DNA of 64,000 nucleotides, from contig NZ_JACVZE010000005.1 in assembly GCF_015461805.1 (NCBI RefSeq), positions 310,001 to 374,000 on the forward strand, given 5' to 3'. Below, one piece after another: positions 25,485 through 34,152 of the stretch (position 1 is the stretch's first letter; every line of letters begins with the position of its first letter). A program made the translations under genes and the position numbers. Origin of the DNA: Pseudomonas pisciculturae. GTDB lineage: Bacteria; Pseudomonadota; Gammaproteobacteria; Pseudomonadales; Pseudomonadaceae. Below the pieces are notes generated by a model. It searched no databases and had not been told where the DNA came from. It saw only the letters and a list, made by a program, of their open reading frames with translations.

Positions 25485-26621
25485 ATGAACCAGGTAAAAC
25501 AGCTGTTTACCCGCTACAAAATGCTCGCCCTGGTGATCGCCGTGGCGGTGATCTGGGTGTTTTTCAGCTGGCAGACCGAAGGTGGGTTTCTTACGCCGCG
25601 CAACTTGTCGAACTTACTGCGGCAGATGTCGATCACCGGCATTTTGGCGTGCGGCATGGTGCTGGTGATTATCAGCGGCGAGATCGATTTGTCGGTGGGT
25701 TCGTTGCTGGGGTTGCTAGGTGGGTTGGCGGCGATTCTGGATGTGGTCTATCACGTGCCGTTGCTCGCCAATCTAAGCCTGGTGGCGCTGTGTGGCCTGA
25801 TGATTGGGTTAGCCAATGGGTATATGACGGCTTACTTGCGCATCCCTTCGTTTATCGTCGGTTTGGGCGGGATGCTGGCGTTTCGCGGGGTTTTGTTGGG
25901 GGTGACCGGGGGCACCACGATTGCGCCGGTGTCACCGTCGCTGGTGTATGTGGGCCAGGGGTATTTGCCGCATTCGGTGGGTGTTGGCCTCGGGGTTTTG
26001 TTGTTTGCGCTGACGGTTTTTTTAACCTGGAAACAGCGACGCAACCGCGCACTGCACGGGTTGGCGGCGCACTCGCTGGTTCGCGATCTGGTACGCGTGG
26101 CAGTGATCGGCGCCGTGTTGGCGGGGTTCGTCACCACCCTCAACAGCTATGACGGCATTCCCGTGCCGGTGCTGCTGTTGCTGGTTCTGTTGGGCATATT
26201 CAGCTACGTCACCAGCCAGACCGTGTTCGGCCGCCGGGTATATGCGGTGGGCAGCAATATGGAGGCTACACGTCTGTCGGGCATCAACGTGCAGGCGGTG
26301 AAGTTGTGGATCTTCGGCATCATGGGCGTCATGTGCGCGCTCGCCGGCTTGGTAAACACTGCACGGCTTGCGGCGGGCTCGCCGTCGGCGGGGAACATGG
26401 GCGAACTCGACGCCATCGCCGCGTGTTTTATTGGCGGCACCTCGATGCGCGGCGGATCGGGCACAGTGTATGGCGCGTTGCTCGGGGCGTTGGTGATCAC
26501 CAGTTTGGACAACGGTATGTCGATGCTGGACGTTGACAGTTACTGGCAGATGATCGTCAAAGGCAGCATTCTGGTATTGGCGGTTTGGGTGGATGTGAGC
26601 ACGCGCACGGGGCGACGTTGA
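25485..26621 (+). CDS. xylH: D-xylose ABC transporter permease
   Basis: A 378-aa multi-helix permease of the RbsC/XylH family (GMVLVIISGEIDLSVGSLLGLLGG, YAVGSNMEATRLSGINV, GELDAIAACFIGGTSMRGG). It begins at the base after the xylG stop, indicating translational coupling. A hairpin terminator follows. Confidence 0.95.
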   Translation: MNQVKQLFTRYKMLALVIAVAVIWVFFSWQTEGGFLTPRNLSNLLRQMSITGILACGMVLVIISGEIDLSVGSLLGLLGGLAAILDVVYHVPLLANLSLVALCGLMIGLANGYMTAYLRIPSFIVGLGGMLAFRGVLLGVTGGTTIAPVSPSLVYVGQGYLPHSVGVGLGVLLFALTVFLTWKQRRNRALHGLAAHSLVRDLVRVAVIGAVLAGFVTTLNSYDGIPVPVLLLLVLLGIFSYVTSQTVFGRRVYAVGSNMEATRLSGINVQAVKLWIFGIMGVMCALAGLVNTARLAAGSPSAGNMGELDAIAACFIGGTSMRGGSGTVYGALLGALVITSLDNGMSMLDVDSYWQMIVKGSILVLAVWVDVSTRTGRR

Positions 26622-26636
26622 TTCACTTGCCTGCAA

Positions 26637-26671
26637 CTCTCCAGGCGCCATGTTGGTAGACGCCTGGAGAG
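26637..26671 (+). terminator. Hairpin at the end of xylAFGH
   Basis: CTCTCCAGGCG (26637-26647) pairs with CGCCTGGAGAG (26661-26671), an 11-bp stem with a 13-nt loop. A T run is lacking, but position and stem strength fit the operon end. Confidence 0.65.
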
Positions 26672-26701
26672 CGTTGGGTCACGCGCTAACCCGGCGAGGA
26701 C

Positions 26702-29128
26702 TCAATGCTCATCGTCGCTCAGGTCGGAACCGTTGTCCTCTGCGCCAAAGGTGTCTTTCATCTCTTCGTTAAGCATTGCTTCCTCCGACCGGGTGAGAGA
26801 AACACTCGCATCCCATGTCGTTCGTTGTCGCCCCGTCATCTTCTCTTCATCCACGAATTTGTCCTCAGTGAGCATTGTTTTGATGCGCGCAGAAAGATTA
26901 GTGTGGCGTAATTCAGCGGACGACGCGTAATGACCACTCTCGTTGGTCCAGAATTCGGGGCGCCCGTCTTTAAAGTGAACGGTCCCGGCATACAACACAT
27001 CGGTCGTTCCGCCCCGCTGCTCTCTCAAGCCATGGGTCACCGATGAATGCCCTTCCACGACGTCGGGGTTCATTCGGTTATTGAAGGGGTAGGGCCTCCC
27101 CGCCTGATTGAGCCTTTTATTCTGTGAGCCGATGTATATTTTGTCCGGCTCGTCTGCACGCACTACATATACATAGGCGCCCTCTGGGAGATAAGAGTCC
27201 TGATCCAGAGTCGTCGCAACGTAGCGCCCACTGGGGCTCAAGTTGAGCTCCGCGATCTGGTCAACCCTGGCGGGCCGCTGATCAATAAGCCTGACCTGAG
27301 TGGATTCTTTTATACGAACAGGTGCGAGTACGTTTCCACCCTCAACCCCTCTACGCTTCCAAACACCCTGCGCATCCGGCTTGGCAATTTTCCCGCTACT
27401 CGCCAGTTTTGACGTGTCATTCGGGTCTCTCACACGCAATACGTAATGCTGCCCATCTCCCGCATCAGGCTTGTCCGCGACAAAGTACTTTTGCCCGTTA
27501 AACTCCACTTCCTGCATTCCCGGGAAGGGTGCTGCGGTGATACCGGATTCCTTGGGTGCTCGCACTAATTCAAAACTACTGGCCTGCGAATTATATCGCC
27601 AGTTGTAATCGCTCGCGGAAGGTGCATTCAGAGTTGCTCGCCCAGCCTCCATCCCATTGGGCGCAAGCTCATGCGCCAGTTGCAGGCCCGATATGACGGC
27701 GGCGCAATTACCGCCAATACGCTCGTTCGCGGACATGCCATAGAGACTGTCGTGGACGCCAAAAACAATATTGCCAGTGTTGCCAATGACTGGAATGTAC
27801 CCAAACGTATTGTCCCAAATGTCTTTCGCAGCCTTCCAACCTTGCTGCGAAGAGCCAAACACCTCGGTTTTGTCGGACCAGACAGCATTATTGGCGTTCA
27901 ACGTTTGGTACTTTGAAGCAAGGCCGCGATTCAGGTCGCCATACTTCAGCTGATAAGCATCGCCTCGCGACCGGGTAAAATTAAATGTTTCCCTGACGGG
28001 TATCTGTTGATCCGACAACAGCGAGGAATACCCCGGATAGCGCGACGTGTGGCCCAAAATCAAACTATCAAGCACATGCTGCGCCTTTGGCCAATGCGCA
28101 TCCAAACCGCCTTGCCTGTCACTGGCATTAAAACTGCGAAGCAGATTATCGCGATTGTTTTTTGCCCACTGCGCAAAACTGTCGTCCCCATGAATTTCAT
28201 GAAGCGCACCGTTTTTTAAATCAATCATCATTCCCTGATTGGGCCGGTGTTCATAATTACCGTCATAAGGAGTATATGGAACAAACGCATAGCCACCCAA
28301 CGGATAGCCGTAGACATTGGGAATAATGACTTGGCCGTTTTGTCTATTGAGCGTGCGATTGATTGCTGCTTGCCCTTCAGGGCTTAGCATTTCGAACCGC
28401 GCCTTGTCGCTGCGCAGGCTTTGCAAGGTTCCTCGTACTACATAGGCATCTGCTTTTCCTGAACGTTTCGTCAATGCGCCCGACGCGTCGCGCATCGGAG
28501 CAGATATTTCATTCTCCCAATGCCTCTGAAGGGAGTTGCCGACCGCTTCCAGCTCCTTGACTCTGCGTCGTTTTGTTGGCTCGATGGTCATACTGTGAAA
28601 ATTAATCGCGCCGCCTGGCCCTACTTTATCGTGCGCAAAAACACCCGCTGCAATTTCCCATGCGAAGTAGGTGCGTTTGTCAGTATTGCTCAGCTTTTTA
28701 TCGACCCCCATGCCAACGTAGGTATCGAACTTGACCGTGATTTTTTCATGAGGGTCGAACCCTGCTGCCAACAAACCAGCACTGAAGTATCCCGAGGGCT
28801 CCATGAACAGCCGAACGTTCTGGAACTTGATGTTTCTGTCACCTTCGCTACCACTTTCTATTTTTTTGATCTGACTCACTACGCGATTGGCATACCCTTC
28901 GACACGCTGCTCCCGTTCATTAATCGTCAGGCGGTCGGAGGGCGCAGTAACGATGCCTGACTTGAAGATTATCTGCCTTTGGCCATTGAGCTCAGGAAGG
29001 GTGGCGATAGCATTTCCAGGCCTCTCTGTTGTGCCTGCACCAGAAATACTTACATCCGGCTGAATTTCCGTTCGAGGAATGTTTGCTGGGCTGGAAAAAG
29101 GACGCGGAGAAATTTGATGCACATTCAT
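26702..29128 (-). CDS. Large effector-like protein of unknown function, Hrp-box associated
   Basis: An 808-aa protein with no signal peptide or membrane helix. The N-terminus is Ser/Pro-rich (MNVHQISPRPFSSPANIPR), the composition expected of a type III secretion signal. The middle contains VYGYPLGGYAFVPYTPYDG followed by ALHEIHGDDSFAQWAKNN, and the C-terminal region has VVEGHSSVTHGLRE…VLYAGTVHFKDG…NESGHYASS, a pattern I associate with secreted toxins and effectors without being able to name the family. It ends in an acidic tail. The DNA looks more AT-rich than its neighbours. ATG at 29128 was chosen; a GTG at 29161 is an alternative. No chaperone gene or secretion genes are adjacent. Confidence 0.7.
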   Translation of the reverse strand: MNVHQISPRPFSSPANIPRTEIQPDVSISGAGTTERPGNAIATLPELNGQRQIIFKSGIVTAPSDRLTINEREQRVEGYANRVVSQIKKIESGSEGDRNIKFQNVRLFMEPSGYFSAGLLAAGFDPHEKITVKFDTYVGMGVDKKLSNTDKRTYFAWEIAAGVFAHDKVGPGGAINFHSMTIEPTKRRRVKELEAVGNSLQRHWENEISAPMRDASGALTKRSGKADAYVVRGTLQSLRSDKARFEMLSPEGQAAINRTLNRQNGQVIIPNVYGYPLGGYAFVPYTPYDGNYEHRPNQGMMIDLKNGALHEIHGDDSFAQWAKNNRDNLLRSFNASDRQGGLDAHWPKAQHVLDSLILGHTSRYPGYSSLLSDQQIPVRETFNFTRSRGDAYQLKYGDLNRGLASKYQTLNANNAVWSDKTEVFGSSQQGWKAAKDIWDNTFGYIPVIGNTGNIVFGVHDSLYGMSANERIGGNCAAVISGLQLAHELAPNGMEAGRATLNAPSASDYNWRYNSQASSFELVRAPKESGITAAPFPGMQEVEFNGQKYFVADKPDAGDGQHYVLRVRDPNDTSKLASSGKIAKPDAQGVWKRRGVEGGNVLAPVRIKESTQVRLIDQRPARVDQIAELNLSPSGRYVATTLDQDSYLPEGAYVYVVRADEPDKIYIGSQNKRLNQAGRPYPFNNRMNPDVVEGHSSVTHGLREQRGGTTDVLYAGTVHFKDGRPEFWTNESGHYASSAELRHTNLSARIKTMLTEDKFVDEEKMTGRQRTTWDASVSLTRSEEAMLNEEMKDTFGAEDNGSDLSDDEH

Positions 29129-29210
29129 TACAGGCTCGCTTAACTTATCGTTTGACAACACACCTGCCGACTCGCTGTCAGCAGTTTAAATAACCAACTT
29201 CACAGTCGGA

Positions 29211-29239
29211 TAAGTCGTACGTTAAAATCGATAGGTTCC
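29211..29239 (-). promoter_or_regulatory. Candidate Hrp box (HrpL/RspL ECF-sigma promoter)
   Basis: On the minus strand the sequence reads GGAACC, 16 bases, then CGACTTA. The Hrp-box consensus is GGAACC-N15/16-CCACNNA, so there is a perfect -35, correct spacing and one mismatch in the -10. Transcription would start about 75 nt before the effector-like gene. Confidence 0.55.
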
Positions 29240-29352
29240 ACGAATATTTATTTCGTTTGTCACATGACGTTTGGACTGATACACCGCTGTTGTCGTGATA
29301 TCACCCAAGCTTCGGTGGTTAACTCCAGCTAGCACACGAAACACAGTACAAC

Positions 29353-29440
29353 GTAAGAGGGGGCTTGCTCCCGATAGCAGTGGGTTAGTCATAAAAAGCT
29401 GACTGACACTTCGCTATCGGGGGCAAGCCCCCTCCCACAT
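29353..29440. repeat. REPIN, GGAGGGGG type
   Basis: Arms GTAAGAGGGGGCTTGCTCCC and GGGGGCAAGCCCCCTCCCAC are inverted with a few mismatches. It shares the 333-nt gap 29129-29461 with the Hrp-box candidate; no gene is seen in that gap. Confidence 0.85.
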
Positions 29441-29461
29441 TGGATCTTCTACACCTGTGGG

Positions 29462-30961
29462 TTATTTGGAGACCGGCATGGCGAACTCGGCGCCTTGCTC
29501 AATACTCTCCGACCACCGCTGCATGATCGACTTCTGCTTGGTATAGAACCGCACACCCTCAGTGCCGTACGCATGCATGTCGCCGAACAAACTCTTCTTC
29601 CAGCCACCAAACCCGTGCCACGCCATCGGCACCGGGATCGGCACGTTGATGCCGACCATGCCCACCTGGATGCGGCGTGCAAATTCGCGGGCGATGTTGC
29701 CGTCGCGGGTGAAGCAGCTCACGCCGTTGCCGAACTCGTGGTCGTTGACCAGCTTGATCGCTTCGCCGAAATCGTTGACGCGCACGCAGGCCAGTACCGG
29801 GCCGAAGATTTCTTCGCGGTAGATGCTCATCTCTTTGGTCACGTGGTCGAACAGGGTCGCGCCGAGCCAGAAGCCGTTTTCCAGGCCCGCCTCGGTGGGT
29901 ACATAGTCGCGCCCGTCCAGCAGCAGCTTGGCGCCGGACTGTACGCCTTGTTCGATGTAGCCGCTGATGCGTTCCAGTGCAGCACGGGACACAATTGGCC
30001 CCATTTCAGCTTTCAAATCGCGGCCATCGGTGATGCGCAGTAGCTTGGCGCGTTCGGTCAAGGCGGCGATGACCTTGTCACCTACATCACCCACCAGCAC
30101 CGCCACCGAGATGGCCATGCAGCGCTCGCCAGCACTGCCGTAGGCAGCGCCCATCAGGGCATCGACGGTTTTTTCGATGTCGGCGTCGGGCATCACCACC
30201 ATATGGTTTTTCGCGCCGCCCAGGCCTTGTACGCGCTTGCCGTTACGCGCGCCTGTTTCGTAGATGTACTGGGCAATCGGCGTCGAGCCGACGAAGCTCA
30301 AAGCCTTGACGTCCGGGTGTTCGATCAGCGCATCCACCGACTCCTTGTCGCCCTGTACCACGTTGAACACGCCTTTGGGCAGGCCGGCTTCACGCAGCAG
30401 TTCGGCCATGAACAGCGAGGCACTTGGGTCGGTAGGGCTTGGTTTGAGGATGAAGGTATTACCCGCCGCGATGGCGATTGGGTACATCCACATCGGCACC
30501 ATCACCGGGAAGTTGAACGGCGTCACGCCCGCGACAACACCCAGCGGCTGGCGCATGGTCCAGTTGTCCATGCCACGGGAAACCTGGTCGGAATGCTCAC
30601 CTTTAAGCAGGTTGGGAATGCCGCAGGCGAATTCGAGGATGTCGATACCACGGTCCACTTCGCCCTGGGCGTCGGTGAAGACCTTGCCGTGCTCGGCCAC
30701 GATGATGCGCGCCAGGTCGTCTTTGCGTTCACGCAGCAGGTGCAGGTATTGGAACAATACGCGGGCGCGGCGGATCGGCGGGGTGTCGGCCCAATCGTCG
30801 AAGGCGGCTTGGGCGGCGGCGACGGCTTCGCCGACGGTCTGGCGGCTGGCCAGGGCGACGCGGCCGGTTTTCTCGCCGGTGGCGGGGTTGAAGACGTCCT
30901 GATAGCGATCATCGCGGGACACGCGCTGGTCGTTGATGTAGTGCTCGATTGTATTTGTCAT
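29462..30961 (-). CDS. mmsA: CoA-acylating methylmalonate-semialdehyde dehydrogenase
   Basis: A 499-aa aldehyde dehydrogenase of the MmsA type, which turns methylmalonate or malonate semialdehyde into propionyl- or acetyl-CoA. Diagnostic segments are the N-terminal HYINDQRVSRD, GVVAGVTPFNFPVMVPMWM and the catalytic Cys in GERCMAIS. ATG at 30961 gives the usual family length. No valine (mmsB) or beta-alanine (bauA) partner is beside it; instead a LysR regulator is divergent and dauBAR follows, so the physiological substrate is uncertain. Confidence 0.9.
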   Translation of the reverse strand: MTNTIEHYINDQRVSRDDRYQDVFNPATGEKTGRVALASRQTVGEAVAAAQAAFDDWADTPPIRRARVLFQYLHLLRERKDDLARIIVAEHGKVFTDAQGEVDRGIDILEFACGIPNLLKGEHSDQVSRGMDNWTMRQPLGVVAGVTPFNFPVMVPMWMYPIAIAAGNTFILKPSPTDPSASLFMAELLREAGLPKGVFNVVQGDKESVDALIEHPDVKALSFVGSTPIAQYIYETGARNGKRVQGLGGAKNHMVVMPDADIEKTVDALMGAAYGSAGERCMAISVAVLVGDVGDKVIAALTERAKLLRITDGRDLKAEMGPIVSRAALERISGYIEQGVQSGAKLLLDGRDYVPTEAGLENGFWLGATLFDHVTKEMSIYREEIFGPVLACVRVNDFGEAIKLVNDHEFGNGVSCFTRDGNIAREFARRIQVGMVGINVPIPVPMAWHGFGGWKKSLFGDMHAYGTEGVRFYTKQKSIMQRWSESIEQGAEFAMPVSK

Positions 30962-31044
30962 GGCAGTCGATCCCAGGTGGATAAGCAGTGAACACACGAT
31001 AGGCTTTCGCTTTGTTCCAAACCAGAGCAGAATCCAGAACTTAT

Positions 31045-31059
31045 TGTCCATACAGGCGA
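31045..31059. promoter_or_regulatory. TGTCCATA-type palindrome, partial copy
   Basis: TGTCCATACAGGCGA matches 11 of 15 positions of the perfect palindrome upstream of dauB. It lies between the divergent dehydrogenase and LysR genes, 12 nt before the LysR start. Confidence 0.35.
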
Positions 31060-31070
31060 ACAATCAAACC

Positions 31071-32009
31071 ATGGAAAAGGCCGAGATCGAGGGGCTGTGG
31101 ACCCATATCCACTGGCTGTCGGTGCTGGAAGAGCACGGCACCTATACCGCTGCTGCGGCACGTTTGGGGGTGAGTAAGTCAGCGGTAAGCCAGCGGATTT
31201 CCGACCTGGAAAAAGCCACCGGCACACAACTGGTGACCCGCACCACGCGCAGCGTACGGCTGACGGATGCGGGCTTGTCGCTGACCCGTGAAGTACGCAG
31301 CGCCTACGAACAGATCGCCCGCAGCTTCTCGTCGGTGCGCGATTCGGTCGGCGAGATTCGTGGGTTGGTACGCCTGACAGCACCGGTGGCGTTCGCCCGT
31401 CAGCAACTGGTGCCACACCTCTCGGAATTTTTACAGCGCTACCCACAAGTACGCATTCAACTGGACGTATCGGACGCCCTCAGCTCCCTCGCCGCCGAAG
31501 GCTACGACCTCGCCGTGCGCCACGGTTTCCAGGTACCCGAAACCCATGTCGCCTGGAAGCTCTGCGATACCGGCTCGGTGCTGGTCGCGACCCAGGATTA
31601 CCTGCAACACCACGGCGAACCCCGCGAACCCGGCGACCTGTCGGCCCACAACTGCCTGTTCTACCCACGCGGCACTGATCAACCGGCCTGGACCTTCGAG
31701 CGCGGCAGCAAAAACGTCGAGCGCCTCACCGTGCCGATCTCCGGCAGTTTCGCCACCAATAACAGCGAAGCCCTGCGCGACTCGGCCCTCAACCACCTGG
31801 GCATCGCCCTACTCCCCGACTTCAGCGCCCATGCCGCGTTGGCCAGCGGCAAGTTGGTGCAGGTGCTCAAGGGCTGGACACTCAAGGGCGCATTTGCTGA
31901 TGAGATCTACTTGATTCGACCGTATTCGCCCCATGTGCCGAAGTCGGTGAGTGTGTTGGTCAGCTATTTAAAGGAGAAGCTGTCGGATGGATTTCGTTTC
32001 GTGGGGTGA
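31071..32009 (+). CDS. LysR-family transcriptional regulator
   Basis: A 312-aa LysR regulator with a winged helix-turn-helix at residues about 10-70 (GTYTAAAARLGVSKSAVSQRISDLEKATG) and a substrate-binding domain after residue 95. It is divergent from the semialdehyde dehydrogenase gene and 68 nt upstream of dauB. The first is its more likely target by the usual divergent rule. The ribosome binding site is weak. Confidence 0.88.
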   Translation: MEKAEIEGLWTHIHWLSVLEEHGTYTAAAARLGVSKSAVSQRISDLEKATGTQLVTRTTRSVRLTDAGLSLTREVRSAYEQIARSFSSVRDSVGEIRGLVRLTAPVAFARQQLVPHLSEFLQRYPQVRIQLDVSDALSSLAAEGYDLAVRHGFQVPETHVAWKLCDTGSVLVATQDYLQHHGEPREPGDLSAHNCLFYPRGTDQPAWTFERGSKNVERLTVPISGSFATNNSEALRDSALNHLGIALLPDFSAHAALASGKLVQVLKGWTLKGAFADEIYLIRPYSPHVPKSVSVLVSYLKEKLSDGFRFVG

Positions 32010-32037
32010 GGTTTGCCCCTTGCCCAACAGAACTAAA

Positions 32038-32052
32038 TGTCCATAATGGACA
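32038..32052. promoter_or_regulatory. Perfect palindrome upstream of dauB, candidate DauR operator
   Basis: TGTCCAT-A-ATGGACA is a perfect 15-bp palindrome 25 nt upstream of the dauB start, a position suited to repression. DauR, the local repressor, is encoded two genes downstream. Similar sites occur at 31045 and 35772. Confidence 0.6.
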
Positions 32053-32077
32053 AATTAGTTTAACAGCGGAGACTCTT

Positions 32078-33022
32078 ATGCCCAGCACACCTCAAGTAAT
32101 CAACCAGGCCCAAGCCCGTGAACTGCTGGCCCTGGTCGATGTACCGCAGATCCTGCGCAAGCTGTTCCGCGACCTGGCCGCAGGGCTTGCCGTGCAGCCA
32201 GCGCAACAGCTGGTGGAGTTTCCCCAAGGCGCCGGGGACTTTATCAATTACCTGGGGGTGTTGGCTGAAGACGGTGTGTATGGGATGAAAACCTCGCCTT
32301 ATATCGTGCGCGAGCAAGGCCCGCTGGTGACGGCGTGGACGTTGTTGATGTCGATGCACACCGGCCAACCGCTGCTGCTGTGCGATGCCGCCGAGTTGAC
32401 CACCGCGCGCACCGCCGCGACCACGGCGCTGGCGGTGGATGCGCTGGCACCGCCCTCGGCACAGCGCCTGGCGATCATCGGCAGCGGCAAGGTGGCGCAG
32501 GCCCACTTGCACTACGTGAAAAACTTGCGGGACTGGCAACACATCAGCGTGTATTCCCCCAGCCTGGCCACCGCTACGCCCGAGGCCATCGCACACCTCA
32601 AAAGCCTGGACCCGCGCGTCGTCATCGCCAACAGCTGCGATGTTGCCCTAGCGGACGCAGATGTAATCCTGCTATGCACCTCATCCGCCGGCCCGGTGAT
32701 CGACCCGGCCCGTTTGAGCAAGCCCGCACTGATCACGTCCATCAGCACCAACGCACCCCGTGCCCACGAAGTGCCGCCGCAGTCCCTCAACGACATGCAG
32801 GTCTTCTGCGACTATCGCCAGACCACCCCCGGCTCGGCTGGCGAAATGCTGATCGCCGCCGAACAACACGGTTGGGACAAACGCCACATCATTGGCGACC
32901 TGCCAGAACTGCTCAGCGAGCACGTGCAACGCCCCACTTATGATCGTCACGTATTCTTCCGCTCCATCGGCCTGGGCCTGGAAGACATCGCACTGGCCAA
33001 CGCCCTCTGGAGACAGTTATGA
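32078..33022 (+). CDS. dauB: NAD(P)H-dependent anabolic partner DauB, ornithine cyclodeaminase fold
   Basis: A 314-aa member of the ornithine cyclodeaminase/mu-crystallin family. The Rossmann segment RLAIIGSGKVAQAHLHY lies near residues 129-145. In P. aeruginosa DauB converts 2-ketoarginine plus ammonia to L-arginine, completing the D-to-L racemisation begun by DauA. ATG at 32078 follows GGAGACTCTT. It overlaps dauA by 4 bp (ATGA). Confidence 0.9.
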   Translation: MPSTPQVINQAQARELLALVDVPQILRKLFRDLAAGLAVQPAQQLVEFPQGAGDFINYLGVLAEDGVYGMKTSPYIVREQGPLVTAWTLLMSMHTGQPLLLCDAAELTTARTAATTALAVDALAPPSAQRLAIIGSGKVAQAHLHYVKNLRDWQHISVYSPSLATATPEAIAHLKSLDPRVVIANSCDVALADADVILLCTSSAGPVIDPARLSKPALITSISTNAPRAHEVPPQSLNDMQVFCDYRQTTPGSAGEMLIAAEQHGWDKRHIIGDLPELLSEHVQRPTYDRHVFFRSIGLGLEDIALANALWRQL

Positions 33023-34152
33023 GCCACGCAGACTTCATCATCATCGGCGGCGGCATTGCCGGCGCGTCCACGGGTTTCTGGTTGTCACAGCACGGCAAGG
33101 TGATCGTGCTGGAGCGCGAGAGCCACCCGGGTTATCACTCCACCGGGCGTTCGGCGGCGCTGTATACCGCTGCGTACGGAACACCCCAGGTGAGGGCCTT
33201 GACCCTGGCCAGCCGTGCGTTTTTCGACAACCCGCCGCAAGGTTTCTGCGAGCACCCATTGCTAACGCCACGGGGCGAAATGACCGTGGACTTCATCGGC
33301 GATGCCGCCGAGTTGAACGTGCAATACCTGAGCGCCAAGGCCACGGTGTCTCAAGTGGAACTGCTCAGCGCCGACGAAGCCTGCGCAAAGATGCCGATCC
33401 TGCGCCGCGAAAAAGTCCATGGTGCGCTGTATGACCCCACCGCCAGCGATATCGACACCGACGCCCTGCACCAAGGCTACCTGCGCGGCATACGCCGCAA
33501 CGGTGGCGAGGTGTTGACCGACCACGCCGTACAAGGCTTGAGCCGTGACGCTTCGGGCTTGTGGCAGGTGAACACCGGCGAAACAACCTATAGCGCACCG
33601 ATCATCATCAACGCCGCTGGCGCGTGGGCCGACACCATCGGCGCGCTGGCCGGCGCGGCTCCTATCGGCCTGCAACCCAAGCGGCGTTCGGCCTTCATCT
33701 TCGCCGGCCCCGAAGGCGTCGACAGCCACCACTGGCCGATGCTGGTGGCGCTGGACGAATCGTTCTACATGAAGCCAGACGCGGGCATGTTCCTCGGCTC
33801 CCCCGCCAACGCCGACCCGGTGGAGCCGCAAGATATCCAGCCCGAAGAACTGGACATCGCCATGGGCATCTACCAGATCGAAGAAGCCACCACCCTGACC
33901 ATCCGCCGCCCCACCCGCACCTGGGCCGGGCTGCGCAGTTTTGTACAGGACGGTGACTTGCTCTCTGGCTTCGATTCCAAAGTGCCCGGCCTGTTCTGGG
34001 TCGCGGCCCAGGGCGGTTATGGCATCCAAACCTCACCGGCCATGGGCCAGGCCAGCGCGGCGCTGGTACGCGGCGCAGCATTGCCCGAAGCCCTGACACA
34101 GTTCGGCCTGGACGCTGGTATGCTCTCGCCCGCCCGCCTGGAGCCCTATTGA
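33019..34152 (+). CDS. dauA: FAD-dependent D-arginine dehydrogenase DauA
   Basis: A 377-aa flavoprotein of the D-amino-acid oxidase family that oxidises D-arginine (and other D-amino acids) to the 2-keto acid. The dinucleotide-binding motif IIGGGIAGASTG is at residues 8-19, then GYHSTGRSAA, and the sequence closely follows my recollection of P. aeruginosa DauA. Active-site Tyr53 and Glu87 are present, but the position of His48 in that enzyme is Leu here (SAALYT). It overlaps the next gene through TGATG. Confidence 0.93.
   Translation: MSHADFIIIGGGIAGASTGFWLSQHGKVIVLERESHPGYHSTGRSAALYTAAYGTPQVRALTLASRAFFDNPPQGFCEHPLLTPRGEMTVDFIGDAAELNVQYLSAKATVSQVELLSADEACAKMPILRREKVHGALYDPTASDIDTDALHQGYLRGIRRNGGEVLTDHAVQGLSRDASGLWQVNTGETTYSAPIIINAAGAWADTIGALAGAAPIGLQPKRRSAFIFAGPEGVDSHHWPMLVALDESFYMKPDAGMFLGSPANADPVEPQDIQPEELDIAMGIYQIEEATTLTIRRPTRTWAGLRSFVQDGDLLSGFDSKVPGLFWVAAQGGYGIQTSPAMGQASAALVRGAALPEALTQFGLDAGMLSPARLEPY

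Noticed and set aside
29128..29161. GTG at 29161 as start of the effector-like gene
   Set aside because: It adds 11 residues with AGG almost touching the codon; ATG at 29128 is more conservative, though it also lacks a strong ribosome binding site.
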